Assembly: GCF_036173065.1 (NCBI RefSeq)
Contig: NZ_CP108041.1
Span: 3,227,001 to 3,291,000 of the forward strand
Direction: 5' to 3'
Length of the DNA stretch: 64,000 nucleotides
Source: Rhodococcus sp. NBC_00297
GTDB lineage: Bacteria > Actinomycetota > Actinomycetes > Mycobacteriales > Mycobacteriaceae
A model generated the notes under the pieces. The model searched no databases and was not told the DNA's origin. It saw nothing but the letters and a program-made list of their open reading frames with translations. The position numbers and the translations under genes were made by a program. This document shows positions 44,970-53,444 of the stretch, one piece after another. How positions within the stretch are numbered: the first letter of the stretch is position 1; each line of letters opens with the position of its first letter.

Positions 44970-45442
44970 TCGGGAGCGGGCGAGACCGCAACGTGTCTCG
45001 AGGTGCATCTGCCGGGAGCGTTGACGTCGCTCTGGAGTTCAGGCTCCTGTGCGATTTGGACGACGACTGGACGTCGCTGTGGAGCTTCGTCGCAAAGGTG
45101 CGCGCGTTTCGAGGGTGGCACACCCCGCTCGACGAAGTGGCTGATGTCATCCGCTGGTTCGCCGACTCGGGGCTGATGACGTTCGGTGCCCTCGCAGACA
45201 ACGACATTGGTTGGGAAGAGTGGACGGCCGACACCGACGAGTCGATGAGGCGTATTGCCGAGGGGCATGGCAAAAGCAACGGTTACCTGGCCGCAGAGCA
45301 AGACCTCGACCTGATGGGCTGCGAAGTCTTTCGCGGAAGCATCACGGAGAAAGGTGAGCGTCGGCTCGCGGAGCTCGAGGCCCAGGGCATGACATGGGAC
45401 AACACGATCGGTCCGTTCGAGACCCGTAGCGGCCTGCTGTGA
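44966..45442 (+). CDS. putative immunity protein, copy 3
   Basis: 158 aa from ATG 44966, which overlaps the copy 2 stop; this start adds about 20 residues (MIGSGRDRNVSRG...) before the family domain. GTG 44993 is an alternative. Family blocks: LEFRLLCDLDDDWTSLWSF, DVIRWFADSGLMTFGALAD, IGWEEW, DESMRRIAEGHG, ITEKGERRLAELEAQG. Its final 30 residues closely match copy 1 while its middle is as close to copy 2, suggesting recombination among copies. The stop is the first base triplet of repeat copy B. Confidence 0.58.
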   Translation: MIGSGRDRNVSRGASAGSVDVALEFRLLCDLDDDWTSLWSFVAKVRAFRGWHTPLDEVADVIRWFADSGLMTFGALADNDIGWEEWTADTDESMRRIAEGHGKSNGYLAAEQDLDLMGCEVFRGSITEKGERRLAELEAQGMTWDNTIGPFETRSGLL

Positions 45443-45545
45443 GATCCGGTGCAGAAGTAGTCGCTGAGCGAACAATTCTGCACCGCATTCGACGCGACGG
45501 TGCGCTCACCCGCGCATTCCGCGGCTCCGCGCACCTTTCGACGCG
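45440..45545. repeat. 106-bp direct repeat, copy B
   Basis: Partner of 44325-44430. Here the inverted repeat is perfect: GGTGCAGAA (45448-45456) and TTCTGCACC (45476-45484), a stem-loop directly after the copy 3 stop that may act as a terminator. Confidence 0.85.
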
Positions 45546-45570
45546 TCGGGAAGCGACGTAGAGTTCCCGC

Positions 45571-45936
45571 ATGGCTCGTGACGCCGACCTCGAGGACAGG
45601 GTTCGCGCTGCGCTGTCCGCCAGGTCCACCGTGACCGAGAAGGCGATGTTCGGCGGTCTTGCGTTCATGGTCGACGGGAAGATGGTCGTGTCCGTCGGGA
45701 ACGGCGGCGGCGCCTTGCTGGTCCGGGTACCGCGCGAACGCGACGACGACTACGTCGGACGCCCGGGAGCCCGTCGTGCGCAGATGGGCGCGGGCAGGTC
45801 GATGGGACAGGGATGGATCTCGGTGAACGCGGCAGCTCTGGAGTCCGACGACGACCTGCAGGGCTGGATCGACGCCGCAACCTCCTCAACTCCAGCACCA
45901 CCCGCGGCGAGCCGCACCACGGATCCTGTGCAGTAA
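45571..45936 (+). CDS. TfoX/Sxy N-terminal domain protein
   Basis: 121 aa. The TfoX_N fold is indicated by VTEKAMFGGLAFMVDGKMVVSVGN (core KAMFGGLAFMVDGK), LLVRVPRERDD and the late GRSMGQGWISVN block. In gamma-proteobacteria the domain belongs to a competence regulator; stand-alone copies in actinobacteria have no proven role. A shorter, decayed copy of this gene lies 1.2 kb upstream. The stop is within the 5' arm of the following terminator. Confidence 0.8.
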   Translation: MARDADLEDRVRAALSARSTVTEKAMFGGLAFMVDGKMVVSVGNGGGALLVRVPRERDDDYVGRPGARRAQMGAGRSMGQGWISVNAAALESDDDLQGWIDAATSSTPAPPAASRTTDPVQ

Positions 45937-45962
45937 TCCGCGCACAGCGCGGATCACTGCAC
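45928..45962. terminator. bidirectional terminator between tfoX-like and rhaB
   Basis: 16-bp arms GTGCAGTAATCCGCGC and GCGCGGATCACTGCAC with one mismatch and a 3-nt loop, between two convergent genes. Confidence 0.8.
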
Positions 45963-45966
45963 ACGA

Positions 45967-47352
45967 TCACCGCGTCGGCAGGTACTCCACCAACTCGAAC
46001 GAGTTCCGCACCACCCGTCGCAGGTCGGCGAGATCGCCACTCACCACCCCAGCAGCCCTGGCTTGGACCAGCACGTTGCCCAGTGCGGATCCCTCGACCG
46101 GTCCCGCGACTACCGGCAAACCGGTGGCATCGGCAGTGAGTTGGCACAGCAGCGCGTTCTGGGAACCGCCGCCGACGATGTGCACCACCTCGACGTCGAT
46201 ACCCGACAGGTCACCGGCCAGACGCACCGAGCGAGCGTAAGCCGCCGCGAGGCTGTCCACGATGCAGCGCACGAACGACGCAGGAGTCGTCGGAACCGGC
46301 ACCCCGGCTGCGAGGCATTCGGCGGCAATGCGCGCCGGCATGTCACCCGGCGGCAGGAACACAGGGAGGTCGGGATCGATGACCGACGACGCGGGCAGGT
46401 CGGCAGCCTCGTCGAGCAAGGAGCCGAGGGACAGCTCGAGACCGTCACGCTCCCACTGCCGCAACGACTCCTGCACCAGCCACATACCCATGACGTTGCG
46501 GAGCAGTCGCACGGTGCCGTCGACACCCGCCTCGTTGGTGAACCCTCCGTCTCGGGCCGCGGACGTCACCACGGGGTCCTGCGTCTCGACTCCCACCAGT
46601 GACCAGGTACCCGACGCGATGTACGCAAAGTTGGGTGTCGCAGCCGGAACCGCCACGATGGCCGACGCGGTGTCGTGCGTGCCGACTGCAACGACCGACG
46701 ATTCGGTGCCCACCACGGCGGCGACGTCGGCGGTGAGCGGTCCGATGGGCATCCCCGGTGCGACGAGCTCGGGCAGCAGGTCGGCTTTCAGGCCGAGTGA
46801 CGCGATCGAGGAGCGGTCCCATGCGCGGGTATGCGGGTCGAGCAGCCCGGTTGTCGACGCATTGGTCACCTCGCCCCGAGCGACGCCGGTGAGCCAGTAC
46901 GCCAACAGGTCCGGAACCATGAGCAGACGCTTAGCGACGCTCAGAGTATCGGGCGACTCGGCCAGCAGCTGATAGACCGTGTTGAACGGCAGCTGCGCGA
47001 TGCCGTTGCGGGAGAACAGGTCCTCGTGATCACCGTCGGTACGCGAGTCGCGGTAGTGGAACGGGACGCCGAGCATGCGCCCGTCGGCATCGAGCAGGGC
47101 GTAATCGACCGCCCACGTGTCGATGCCGACGGACGCCAACGGCTCGCCGTCCAACCGGTCGACCAGCGACCGCAATCCGTCGAACACACCCTGATACAGC
47201 GCGAGGATGTTCCAGTGCAGCGATCCACCGAGACGCACAGGACGGTTCTCGAACCGCGCGATCTCCGTCAGATCCACCCGACCGTCGACCACCCGGCCCA
47301 GCATCACTCGACCACTCGACGCCCCCAGATCCACCGCCGCGAATGCCCCCAT
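45967..47352 (-). CDS. rhaB: L-rhamnulokinase
   Basis: 461 aa FGGY-family kinase converting L-rhamnulose to L-rhamnulose-1-phosphate. N-terminal phosphate loop AAVDLGASSGRVMLG, then LHWNILALYQGV and the catalytic region SVGIDTWAVDYALLD are rhamnulokinase-specific; the ATP site HIVGGGSQNALLCQLTAD and EGSALGNVLVQA are intact. It is the last gene of the nine-gene rha operon and overlaps the aldolase gene by 1 bp. It ends before a bidirectional terminator. Confidence 0.93.
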   Translation of the reverse strand: MGAFAAVDLGASSGRVMLGRVVDGRVDLTEIARFENRPVRLGGSLHWNILALYQGVFDGLRSLVDRLDGEPLASVGIDTWAVDYALLDADGRMLGVPFHYRDSRTDGDHEDLFSRNGIAQLPFNTVYQLLAESPDTLSVAKRLLMVPDLLAYWLTGVARGEVTNASTTGLLDPHTRAWDRSSIASLGLKADLLPELVAPGMPIGPLTADVAAVVGTESSVVAVGTHDTASAIVAVPAATPNFAYIASGTWSLVGVETQDPVVTSAARDGGFTNEAGVDGTVRLLRNVMGMWLVQESLRQWERDGLELSLGSLLDEAADLPASSVIDPDLPVFLPPGDMPARIAAECLAAGVPVPTTPASFVRCIVDSLAAAYARSVRLAGDLSGIDVEVVHIVGGGSQNALLCQLTADATGLPVVAGPVEGSALGNVLVQARAAGVVSGDLADLRRVVRNSFELVEYLPTR

Positions 47353-49382
47353 CAGCGCAGGAACGCGGCCGCGACACCCGCATCGACCGGTATGTGCAGC
47401 CCGGTGGTGTGGGTCAGTTCGCCACCGGTCAGCGCGAACACGGCGTTGGCGACGTGCTCGGGCAGGACCTCGCGCTTGAGCAGCGTGCGCTGCGCGTAGT
47501 ACTCGCCCAGCTTCTCCTCCTCCACGCCGTAGACCGCGGCACGCTTGGCGCCCCAGCCGCCGGCGAAGATGCCCGAACCGCGGACCACGCCGTCGGGGTT
47601 GATGCCGTTGACGCGAATGCCGTGATCTCCGAGTTCGGCGGCCAGTAGCCGAACCTGATGGGCCTGATCAGCTTTCGTCGCCGAGTACGCGATGTTGTTG
47701 GGTCCCGCGAACACCGAGTTCTTCGAGGAGATGTAGACGATGTCTCCGCCCAAGCCCTGCTCGATCATGATGCGGGCCGCCTCGCGGGAGACGAGGAAGG
47801 ATCCGCGGGCCATGACGTCGTGCTGCAGATCCCAGTCCTTGACGGTGGTCTCGAGCAGCGGCTTGGAGATGGACAGTCCGGCGTTGTTGACGACGAGGTC
47901 CACTCCACCGAAAGCCAGCACGGCGTCGGCGAACCCGGCGGCGATCTGTCCCTCGTCGGTGACGTCGGCAGCGATGCCCACGGCGACATCCGACGTGCCG
48001 ATCTCGGCGGCGGCTGCTCCGGCCTTCGCGGCGTCGAGGTCGGCGATCACCACGCACGCGCCCTCGGCTGCCAGACGCTGCGCGATGGCCTTGCCGATGC
48101 CCGACGCGGCGCCAGTCACCAGTGCGATCCGGGTGGCCAGCGGTTTGGGTGCAGGCATTCGAGCGAGCTTCGCCTCCTCCAGCGCCCAGTACTCGATGCG
48201 GAACTTCTCGCGCTCATCGATGGGAGCGTAGGTCGACACCGACTCGGCGCCGCGCATCACGTTGATAGCGTTGATGTAGAACTCACCGGCGACGCGGGCG
48301 GTCTGCTTGTTGGCGCCGAAGGAGAACATGCCGACTCCGGGGATCAGCACGATGGCGGGATCGGCGCCGCGCATCGCGGGGCTGTCGGCCTCGGCGTGCT
48401 CGGTGTAGTAGCGGGCGTAGTCCTCGCGGTACGCGACGTGAAGCTCACGGAGTCGAGCCGACACATCCTCCAACGATGCAGTCGTCGGGAGGTCGAGCAC
48501 CATCGGGCGCACCTTGGTGCGGAGGAAGTGGTCGGGGCACGACGTTCCGAGTGCGGCGAGACGCGGGTGCTCGGACGAGGCGAGGAAGTCGAGGACGACG
48601 TCGCTGTCGTCGAAGTGGCCCACCTGCGGTCGGTCGGTCGACGCGAGCCCGCGGATCAGCGGGAACAGGGCCGCGGCGCGGGTGCGTCGATCGTCCGCTG
48701 GCAGTGCCTCGAAGCCTGCCAGCGGGGATCCGAAGGGCTCGGAGCGACCGTTGTCGGCAAGGAACTGCTCGGCGGTCCGAATGATCTCGAGCGACCGTTC
48801 CTCGCTCTCGGAGCTGGTCGCGCCCCAGGCAGTGATCCCGTGTCCACCGAGGATGCACCCGATGGCCTGCGGGTTCTTCTCGGCGATCTCGGCGATGTCC
48901 AGGCCGAGCTGGAAGCCCGGGCGACGCCACGGCACCCACACCACACGGTCACCGAAGCACTTGCGCGTCAGCTCCTCCCCGTCGGCGGCGGTTGCGAGTG
49001 CGATGCCCGAGTCGGGGTGGAGGTGATCGACGTGCGCGGCCTCGACCAGTCCGTGCATCGCGGTGTCGATGGACGGTGCCGCACCGCCCTTGCCGTGCAG
49101 GCAGTAGTCGAAGGCGGCGACCATCTCGTCTTCGCGGTCGACGCCGGGGTAGACGTCCTTCAGTGCGCGGACGCGGTCGAGTCGCAACGCAGCGAGCCCC
49201 GCGGGCTTCAGCGTGCCCAGGTCACCGCCGGATCCCTTGACCCACAGCAGTTCCACGTCCTCACCGGTGACCGGGTCGGTCTCGGTTCCCTTCGCAGAGG
49301 TGTTGCCGCCCGCGTAGTTGGTGTTGCGCGCATCGGCGCCGAGTCTGTTGGACCGGGCGATCAGATCGTCGATCGTCGTCAC
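47352..49382 (-). CDS. bifunctional rhamnulose-1-phosphate aldolase / L-lactaldehyde dehydrogenase (RhaEW type)
   Basis: 676 aa fusion. Residues 1 to about 420 are a class II aldolase domain with NYAGGNTSAKG, the zinc-site motif HVDHLHPDSGIALA and a later GCILGGHGITAWG. From about 430 there is a short-chain dehydrogenase with TGAASGIGKAIA, NNAGLS and the catalytic YSATK. The first half splits rhamnulose-1-phosphate into DHAP and L-lactaldehyde, the second oxidises lactaldehyde to L-lactate. The GTG at 49382 has AGGAGAACC upstream. The gene symbols rhaE/rhaW are used for such fusions in the literature I recall. Confidence 0.9.
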   Translation of the reverse strand: MTTIDDLIARSNRLGADARNTNYAGGNTSAKGTETDPVTGEDVELLWVKGSGGDLGTLKPAGLAALRLDRVRALKDVYPGVDREDEMVAAFDYCLHGKGGAAPSIDTAMHGLVEAAHVDHLHPDSGIALATAADGEELTRKCFGDRVVWVPWRRPGFQLGLDIAEIAEKNPQAIGCILGGHGITAWGATSSESEERSLEIIRTAEQFLADNGRSEPFGSPLAGFEALPADDRRTRAAALFPLIRGLASTDRPQVGHFDDSDVVLDFLASSEHPRLAALGTSCPDHFLRTKVRPMVLDLPTTASLEDVSARLRELHVAYREDYARYYTEHAEADSPAMRGADPAIVLIPGVGMFSFGANKQTARVAGEFYINAINVMRGAESVSTYAPIDEREKFRIEYWALEEAKLARMPAPKPLATRIALVTGAASGIGKAIAQRLAAEGACVVIADLDAAKAGAAAAEIGTSDVAVGIAADVTDEGQIAAGFADAVLAFGGVDLVVNNAGLSISKPLLETTVKDWDLQHDVMARGSFLVSREAARIMIEQGLGGDIVYISSKNSVFAGPNNIAYSATKADQAHQVRLLAAELGDHGIRVNGINPDGVVRGSGIFAGGWGAKRAAVYGVEEEKLGEYYAQRTLLKREVLPEHVANAVFALTGGELTHTTGLHIPVDAGVAAAFLR

Positions 49383-49402
49383 AGTGGTTCTCCTGAGTAG
49401 GT

Positions 49403-50818
49403 CTAGACGCTGATATAGGAAATGCCGAGCAGCTGTGCTGCGGCCTTGATGTCCTTGGCACGGTGCCCGACGCACAGTGCCCAGTGGTGGCCGGTGCCGG
49501 TGGCACTCCACTCGTCCGTCCACTCGCCGGGGTCGCGCCCGAAGTCGACGCGGGACGTGGTGTTGCCGATCTGCAGCAGAGGGCCGGGGACAACGGTGCC
49601 CTCGGAGGTGATGAACGTGAACGACCCGTCACGGTTCTGTCCGATGGCGAAGGTCGTCACGGGCCCGGGCTGTACGTCGAACTCGACGCTGACGCCGTAT
49701 CCACGCTTCCCGTGATAGACACCGAGGCCGCGGAGCAGAGGCTCGCCGGCCGACACCTGGAGGTGCGCGGGCCCGTCGTGCCCCATCTCGACGATACCGT
49801 CTCGGAAGTTCAGCGCCTGAAGCTCCGTGAAAGACCCACCGGCGCCCAGGCGGTCCGCGATCAGCATGGCAACGGCGGTGCGGATGTCGTATTCGCCGGC
49901 CAACGGAATTCCGCGGGCTGTGAGCAGCGAGGCTCCCAGAATCATGCCGGCGCCGAGACGTTCGTGCAGTTCGCCGTCGAGTCCGCGGTGGTAGTACGCC
50001 ATGGCGTCGAGTCCGAAGTCGTCCACGAGGGCATCGAGGCCGACCGATACACGAGCGCCCCATGCGAAGTCGTCGTTCACGACGGAGCCGTCGAGGTGGA
50101 AGACGCTGCGCGCGAGTTCGAGTCGCTCGTCCACCTGTGCGTCGGTGACGCTCTGGACACGCACCCGCAGGTCGTCGAATTCCAGTACCTCGACGTGGGC
50201 ACCGAACTGCGACGACAGCAGGGTCATATCGGTCGAGATGTCCAGCATGCCCGGATACAGATGCCCCATCAGGCCGAGCCGGGAGTGTCGTAGCCCAGCG
50301 CGCGCCGACGCGGCTCCCACCCATGCCTCGATGCGGGACCACGCGTTCTCGTCGTGGAGATAGCCCGAGACGGAGCGGAAGTCGATACCGCTGCGACGGA
50401 ACACGTTCGCAACCTCGGGGAGTGGGCACTGGCCGCAGTACGCGAGCCATTCGCCCGTGCCCGTAGTGGCGTGGTCCATGGCCTCGGTGGGTTGCAGATC
50501 GATCAACAACACCGGGGCATCGACTCGTTGCGCGATGGGCAGCACCATCGACGACGTCAGGTACGTCGTCAGAAACACGACAACGAGGTCGCAGTCCGCG
50601 ACTCGCAACTTCTCGGCCGCCGCGGCGGATTCCGTTGCATCGGACACGAAGCCGGCATCGACCACGACGCAGTCCTGCTTCTCGAACCGCTCGGTGACGT
50701 AGCGAGCGGACTGCTGCAGCGTCTCCAGGAGACCGGGGAACTGGGGCCAATAAGCACCCAGTCCGCCCGACACCAGACCCAGACGAGTCTTCCTCGGAAC
50801 CGTCCGCTCCAGGCCCAT
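49403..50818 (-). CDS. L-arabinose isomerase-family protein within the rha operon
   Basis: 471 aa. The fold and metal ligands of AraA can be lined up: Glu in IPLAGEYDIRTA, Glu in GGSFTELQALNF, His in VEMGHDGPAHL, and a histidine in GTGHHWALCVGH. The N-terminal portion (RLGLVSGGLGAYWPQFPGLL) is divergent. Since a dedicated L-rhamnose isomerase is encoded next to it with a 1-bp overlap, this is a second, probably active, aldose-ketose isomerase. It may act on L-fucose, L-lyxose, arabinose or another sugar entering the same pathway. The substrate is unknown. Confidence 0.75.
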   Translation of the reverse strand: MGLERTVPRKTRLGLVSGGLGAYWPQFPGLLETLQQSARYVTERFEKQDCVVVDAGFVSDATESAAAAEKLRVADCDLVVVFLTTYLTSSMVLPIAQRVDAPVLLIDLQPTEAMDHATTGTGEWLAYCGQCPLPEVANVFRRSGIDFRSVSGYLHDENAWSRIEAWVGAASARAGLRHSRLGLMGHLYPGMLDISTDMTLLSSQFGAHVEVLEFDDLRVRVQSVTDAQVDERLELARSVFHLDGSVVNDDFAWGARVSVGLDALVDDFGLDAMAYYHRGLDGELHERLGAGMILGASLLTARGIPLAGEYDIRTAVAMLIADRLGAGGSFTELQALNFRDGIVEMGHDGPAHLQVSAGEPLLRGLGVYHGKRGYGVSVEFDVQPGPVTTFAIGQNRDGSFTFITSEGTVVPGPLLQIGNTTSRVDFGRDPGEWTDEWSATGTGHHWALCVGHRAKDIKAAAQLLGISYISV

Positions 50819-51987
50819 CAGGCTCCCCAGCTCGCTTGCTGTCCACCGACGCGCTCGGCTTCGACGCGTTCCATGTACCCGGAGCGGGCGAAGGCGGCGA
50901 CGGGGTCACGGTCGATGCCGCGGGACTCCCGTAGATCGCCCAGCAGCCCACGGACATCGGTGTTGTAGGCGTCCATGAGCACCGCGTGGGCACCGAGGAT
51001 GTCGCCGTCGATCTGCGCCTTCTCGAGAGCCGACGCATCGATGAGCAACGCTTTCGCGGTGGCTTCCTGCACGTTCATGATCGAGCGGATCTGGCCGGGG
51101 ATCTTCGGCTCGATGTTGTGGCACTGGTCGAGCATGAAGTTGATTCCCGACGAGGGGAGGTGGGCATCGGAGGCGACGATCTCGTGCATGATGCGGAACA
51201 GCTGGAACGGGTCCGCGGCACCGACGATGAGGTCGTCGTCGGCATAGTTGCGGGAGTTGAAGTCGAAGCCGCCCAGCTTGTTCTGCCGGATGAGCTGCGT
51301 GACGATGAATTCGATGTTGGTGCCCGGCGCGTGGTGCCCGGTGTCGAGGACCACCTTCGCCTTGTCTCCGAGGGCGAGGCAGTGCAGCAGCGACGTGCCC
51401 CAGTCGGGAATGTCGGTGGTGTAGAAGTACGGCTCGAAGAACTTGTATTCGATGAGCAGTGTGTGGTCGTCGTCGAGGCCGGCGTAGATCTCCTGCAGCG
51501 ATTCGGCGAGGCGATCCTGGCGCGCACGGATGGAATCTTGCCCGGCGTAGTTGGTGCCGTCGGGAAGCCAGAGCTTGAGTGTCTTCGAGCCGGTTGCCCG
51601 CATGACGTCGATGCACTCGAGGTGGTGGGCGATGGCCTTGGCGCGAATCCGCTTGTCGGCGTTGGTCAGTGACCCGAGCTTGTAGTCGTCGTCCTGGAAG
51701 ACGTTCGAGTTCACGGCTCCCAGTGCGACACCGTTCTCGACGGCGAACGACGCGAGCGCGGAGTAGTCGTCGACCTTGTCCCACGGAATGTGCAGCGAGA
51801 CGCGGGGAGCTGCGCCGGTGACGCGGTTGACCTCGGCGGCGTCGGCCACCTTCTCGAAAGGAGTGCGGGGCACGCCGGCGGTGGAGAAGACCTTGAAGCG
51901 GGTTCCGGAGTTTCCGTAGGCCCAGCTGGGCACCTCGATACCGAAGTCGGCGAGGGCCGAGATGTCCTGTACTGCTGTGGTGCTCAT
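50818..51987 (-). CDS. rhaI: L-rhamnose isomerase (RhaI, Pseudomonas-type)
   Basis: 389 aa TIM-barrel isomerase of the RhaI class, unrelated to E. coli RhaA. Key segments are RVSLHIPWDKVDDYSALASF, LWLPDGTNYAGQDS, LIEYKFFEPYFYTTDIPDWG (metal Glu), VVLDTGHHAPGTNIE (metal Asp and substrate His) and FDFNSRNYADDDLIVGAADPF (metal Asp cluster; core FDFNSRNYADDD). ATG 51987 overlaps the mutarotase stop. It converts L-rhamnose to L-rhamnulose. Confidence 0.94.
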   Translation of the reverse strand: MSTTAVQDISALADFGIEVPSWAYGNSGTRFKVFSTAGVPRTPFEKVADAAEVNRVTGAAPRVSLHIPWDKVDDYSALASFAVENGVALGAVNSNVFQDDDYKLGSLTNADKRIRAKAIAHHLECIDVMRATGSKTLKLWLPDGTNYAGQDSIRARQDRLAESLQEIYAGLDDDHTLLIEYKFFEPYFYTTDIPDWGTSLLHCLALGDKAKVVLDTGHHAPGTNIEFIVTQLIRQNKLGGFDFNSRNYADDDLIVGAADPFQLFRIMHEIVASDAHLPSSGINFMLDQCHNIEPKIPGQIRSIMNVQEATAKALLIDASALEKAQIDGDILGAHAVLMDAYNTDVRGLLGDLRESRGIDRDPVAAFARSGYMERVEAERVGGQQASWGA

Positions 51988-52331
51988 GATGGGTGACCTT
52001 CGCGGAGTTGAGTCTCGAGGTGGAAGAGTTCGCGCAGCAGCACGAATCCTTCGTCGGGGGTGGCAGACCCGAGGCCCGTGAAGAACGGAGCCATCTGGGC
52101 CTGCCACCGTGCGTTGACGTCGGTACTGCTCATCGCTGCCTGCGCCGCGCCCAGATCGGGGCTTTCGACGTAGCCGACGATCAGGCCGTCGTCACGGATG
52201 TGCAGGGAATAGTTGTTCCAGCCGTTCGCCTTCAGTGCCTCGAGCATCTCGGGCCACACCTCGGCGTGACGACGGGAGTACTCGGGAACCGATTCCGGCC
52301 TGAGCTGGAGCGTGAAGCAGTACCGGTTCAT
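51984..52331 (-). CDS. rhaM: L-rhamnose mutarotase
   Basis: 115 aa dimeric enzyme equilibrating alpha- and beta-L-rhamnose, the usual length. Motifs YCFTLQLRPESVPEYSRRHAEVWPEM (catalytic His in RRHAEVWPEM), NYSLHIRDDGLIVGYVE and a final HLE cluster are present. It is translated in overlap with rhaI, ensuring supply of the right anomer after transport. Confidence 0.93.
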   Translation of the reverse strand: MNRYCFTLQLRPESVPEYSRRHAEVWPEMLEALKANGWNNYSLHIRDDGLIVGYVESPDLGAAQAAMSSTDVNARWQAQMAPFFTGLGSATPDEGFVLLRELFHLETQLREGHPS

Positions 52332-52332
52332 G

Positions 52333-53418
52333 TCAGAAGTTGTACTGGTCGATATTGGCGGAGTCGAAGACCGTGGGCGGTCCGAGGACCAGTTCGCCGT
52401 CGACACCGATGGTGTATTCGCCGAGCTCTCCCGCGGTGAACTTCTCACCTTCGGCGCCGGTGATCTGACCGGACGACAGGGCTGCTCCGGCGTAGGCGGC
52501 GAGGTAGCCGATGTCGGTGGGATCCCACAGCGCGAACTGCTTCACGGTGCCGTTCTTGACGTACTCACGCATCTGGTTCGGCGTGCCGAGTCCGGTGAGG
52601 ACGATCTTGTCCTTGTACGACGAGCCCGAGATGTAACGTGCGGCAGCGGAAATGCCGACGGTGGTGGGGGAGACGATGGCCTTCAGGTCCGGGTAGGTCT
52701 GCAGCAGACCCTGGGTCTCCTGGAAGGACTTCTGGTCGTCGTCGTTGCCGTAGACAGTGGTGACGAGCTCGATGTCCTTGTACTCCGGGTTGGAGGCGAG
52801 CTGCTCCTTCAGCACCTCGATCCAGGCATTCTGGTTTGTAGCGTTGGGAGTTGCGGACAGGATGGCGATCTTGCCGGATCCGCCGATCTGGTCGCTGGTC
52901 ATCTTCGCCAGCGATTCGCCGACGCCCTCGGTGGTGGCCTGGTTGATGAACAGGTCGCGGCAGCTCTTGTCGGCGTCGGAGTCGAAGGTGACGACCTTGA
53001 CGCCGGCGTCGCGTGCCTGGTTCAGCGAGGGGCACACCGCGTTGGGGTCGTTCGCGGCGATCGCGATGACGTTCTGGTTCTGCTGGATCAGGGTGTTGAT
53101 GTAGGACACCTGCGACGACGCGCTGGCGTCGTTGGGGCCGACCAGCTTGTACTCGCCACCGAACTCGCCGACGGCCTTCTCGCCACCGGCGACCTCGATG
53201 TCGGAGTACGGGTTGTTGAGCTGCTTGGGCAGGAAGCCGATCTTGAGGCCGTCCTGGATCTCGGCGTCGGGGTTGGCGGTGCCGGTGACGCGGCTTCCGC
53301 TGTCGGAGGCCTCGGAGGCAGACTCCTGCGTCGTGCCACCGCAGGCGGTGAGGACGAGAGACAGTGCGGCGATGCCGGCCAGCGGCGCCAGCGCGAGGCG
53401 CCGGGGGGTGCGGGACAT
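52333..53418 (-). CDS. rhaS: rhamnose ABC transporter substrate-binding lipoprotein
   Basis: 361 aa. Signal peptide MSRTPRRLALAPLAGIAAL with lipobox LTAC, then a Ser/Ala-rich linker and a type I sugar-binding fold (IGFLPKQLNNPYSDIEVAGG, IAANDPNAVCPSLNQARDAG, VTFDSDAD). The segments IVSPTTVGISAAARYI and LTGLGTPNQMREYV are typical of RhaS/AI-2-like receptors. It lies between the permease genes and the catabolic genes. ATG 53418 follows GAAAGG. Confidence 0.9.
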   Translation of the reverse strand: MSRTPRRLALAPLAGIAALSLVLTACGGTTQESASEASDSGSRVTGTANPDAEIQDGLKIGFLPKQLNNPYSDIEVAGGEKAVGEFGGEYKLVGPNDASASSQVSYINTLIQQNQNVIAIAANDPNAVCPSLNQARDAGVKVVTFDSDADKSCRDLFINQATTEGVGESLAKMTSDQIGGSGKIAILSATPNATNQNAWIEVLKEQLASNPEYKDIELVTTVYGNDDDQKSFQETQGLLQTYPDLKAIVSPTTVGISAAARYISGSSYKDKIVLTGLGTPNQMREYVKNGTVKQFALWDPTDIGYLAAYAGAALSSGQITGAEGEKFTAGELGEYTIGVDGELVLGPPTVFDSANIDQYNF

Positions 53419-53444
53419 GGTGGACCTTTCGGGAAGGGGGTGGA

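Noticed and set aside
42678-45936. prophage or integrative element
   Set aside because: No integrase, phage structural gene, attachment-site repeat or tRNA target was found. The duplication is explained by local recombination.
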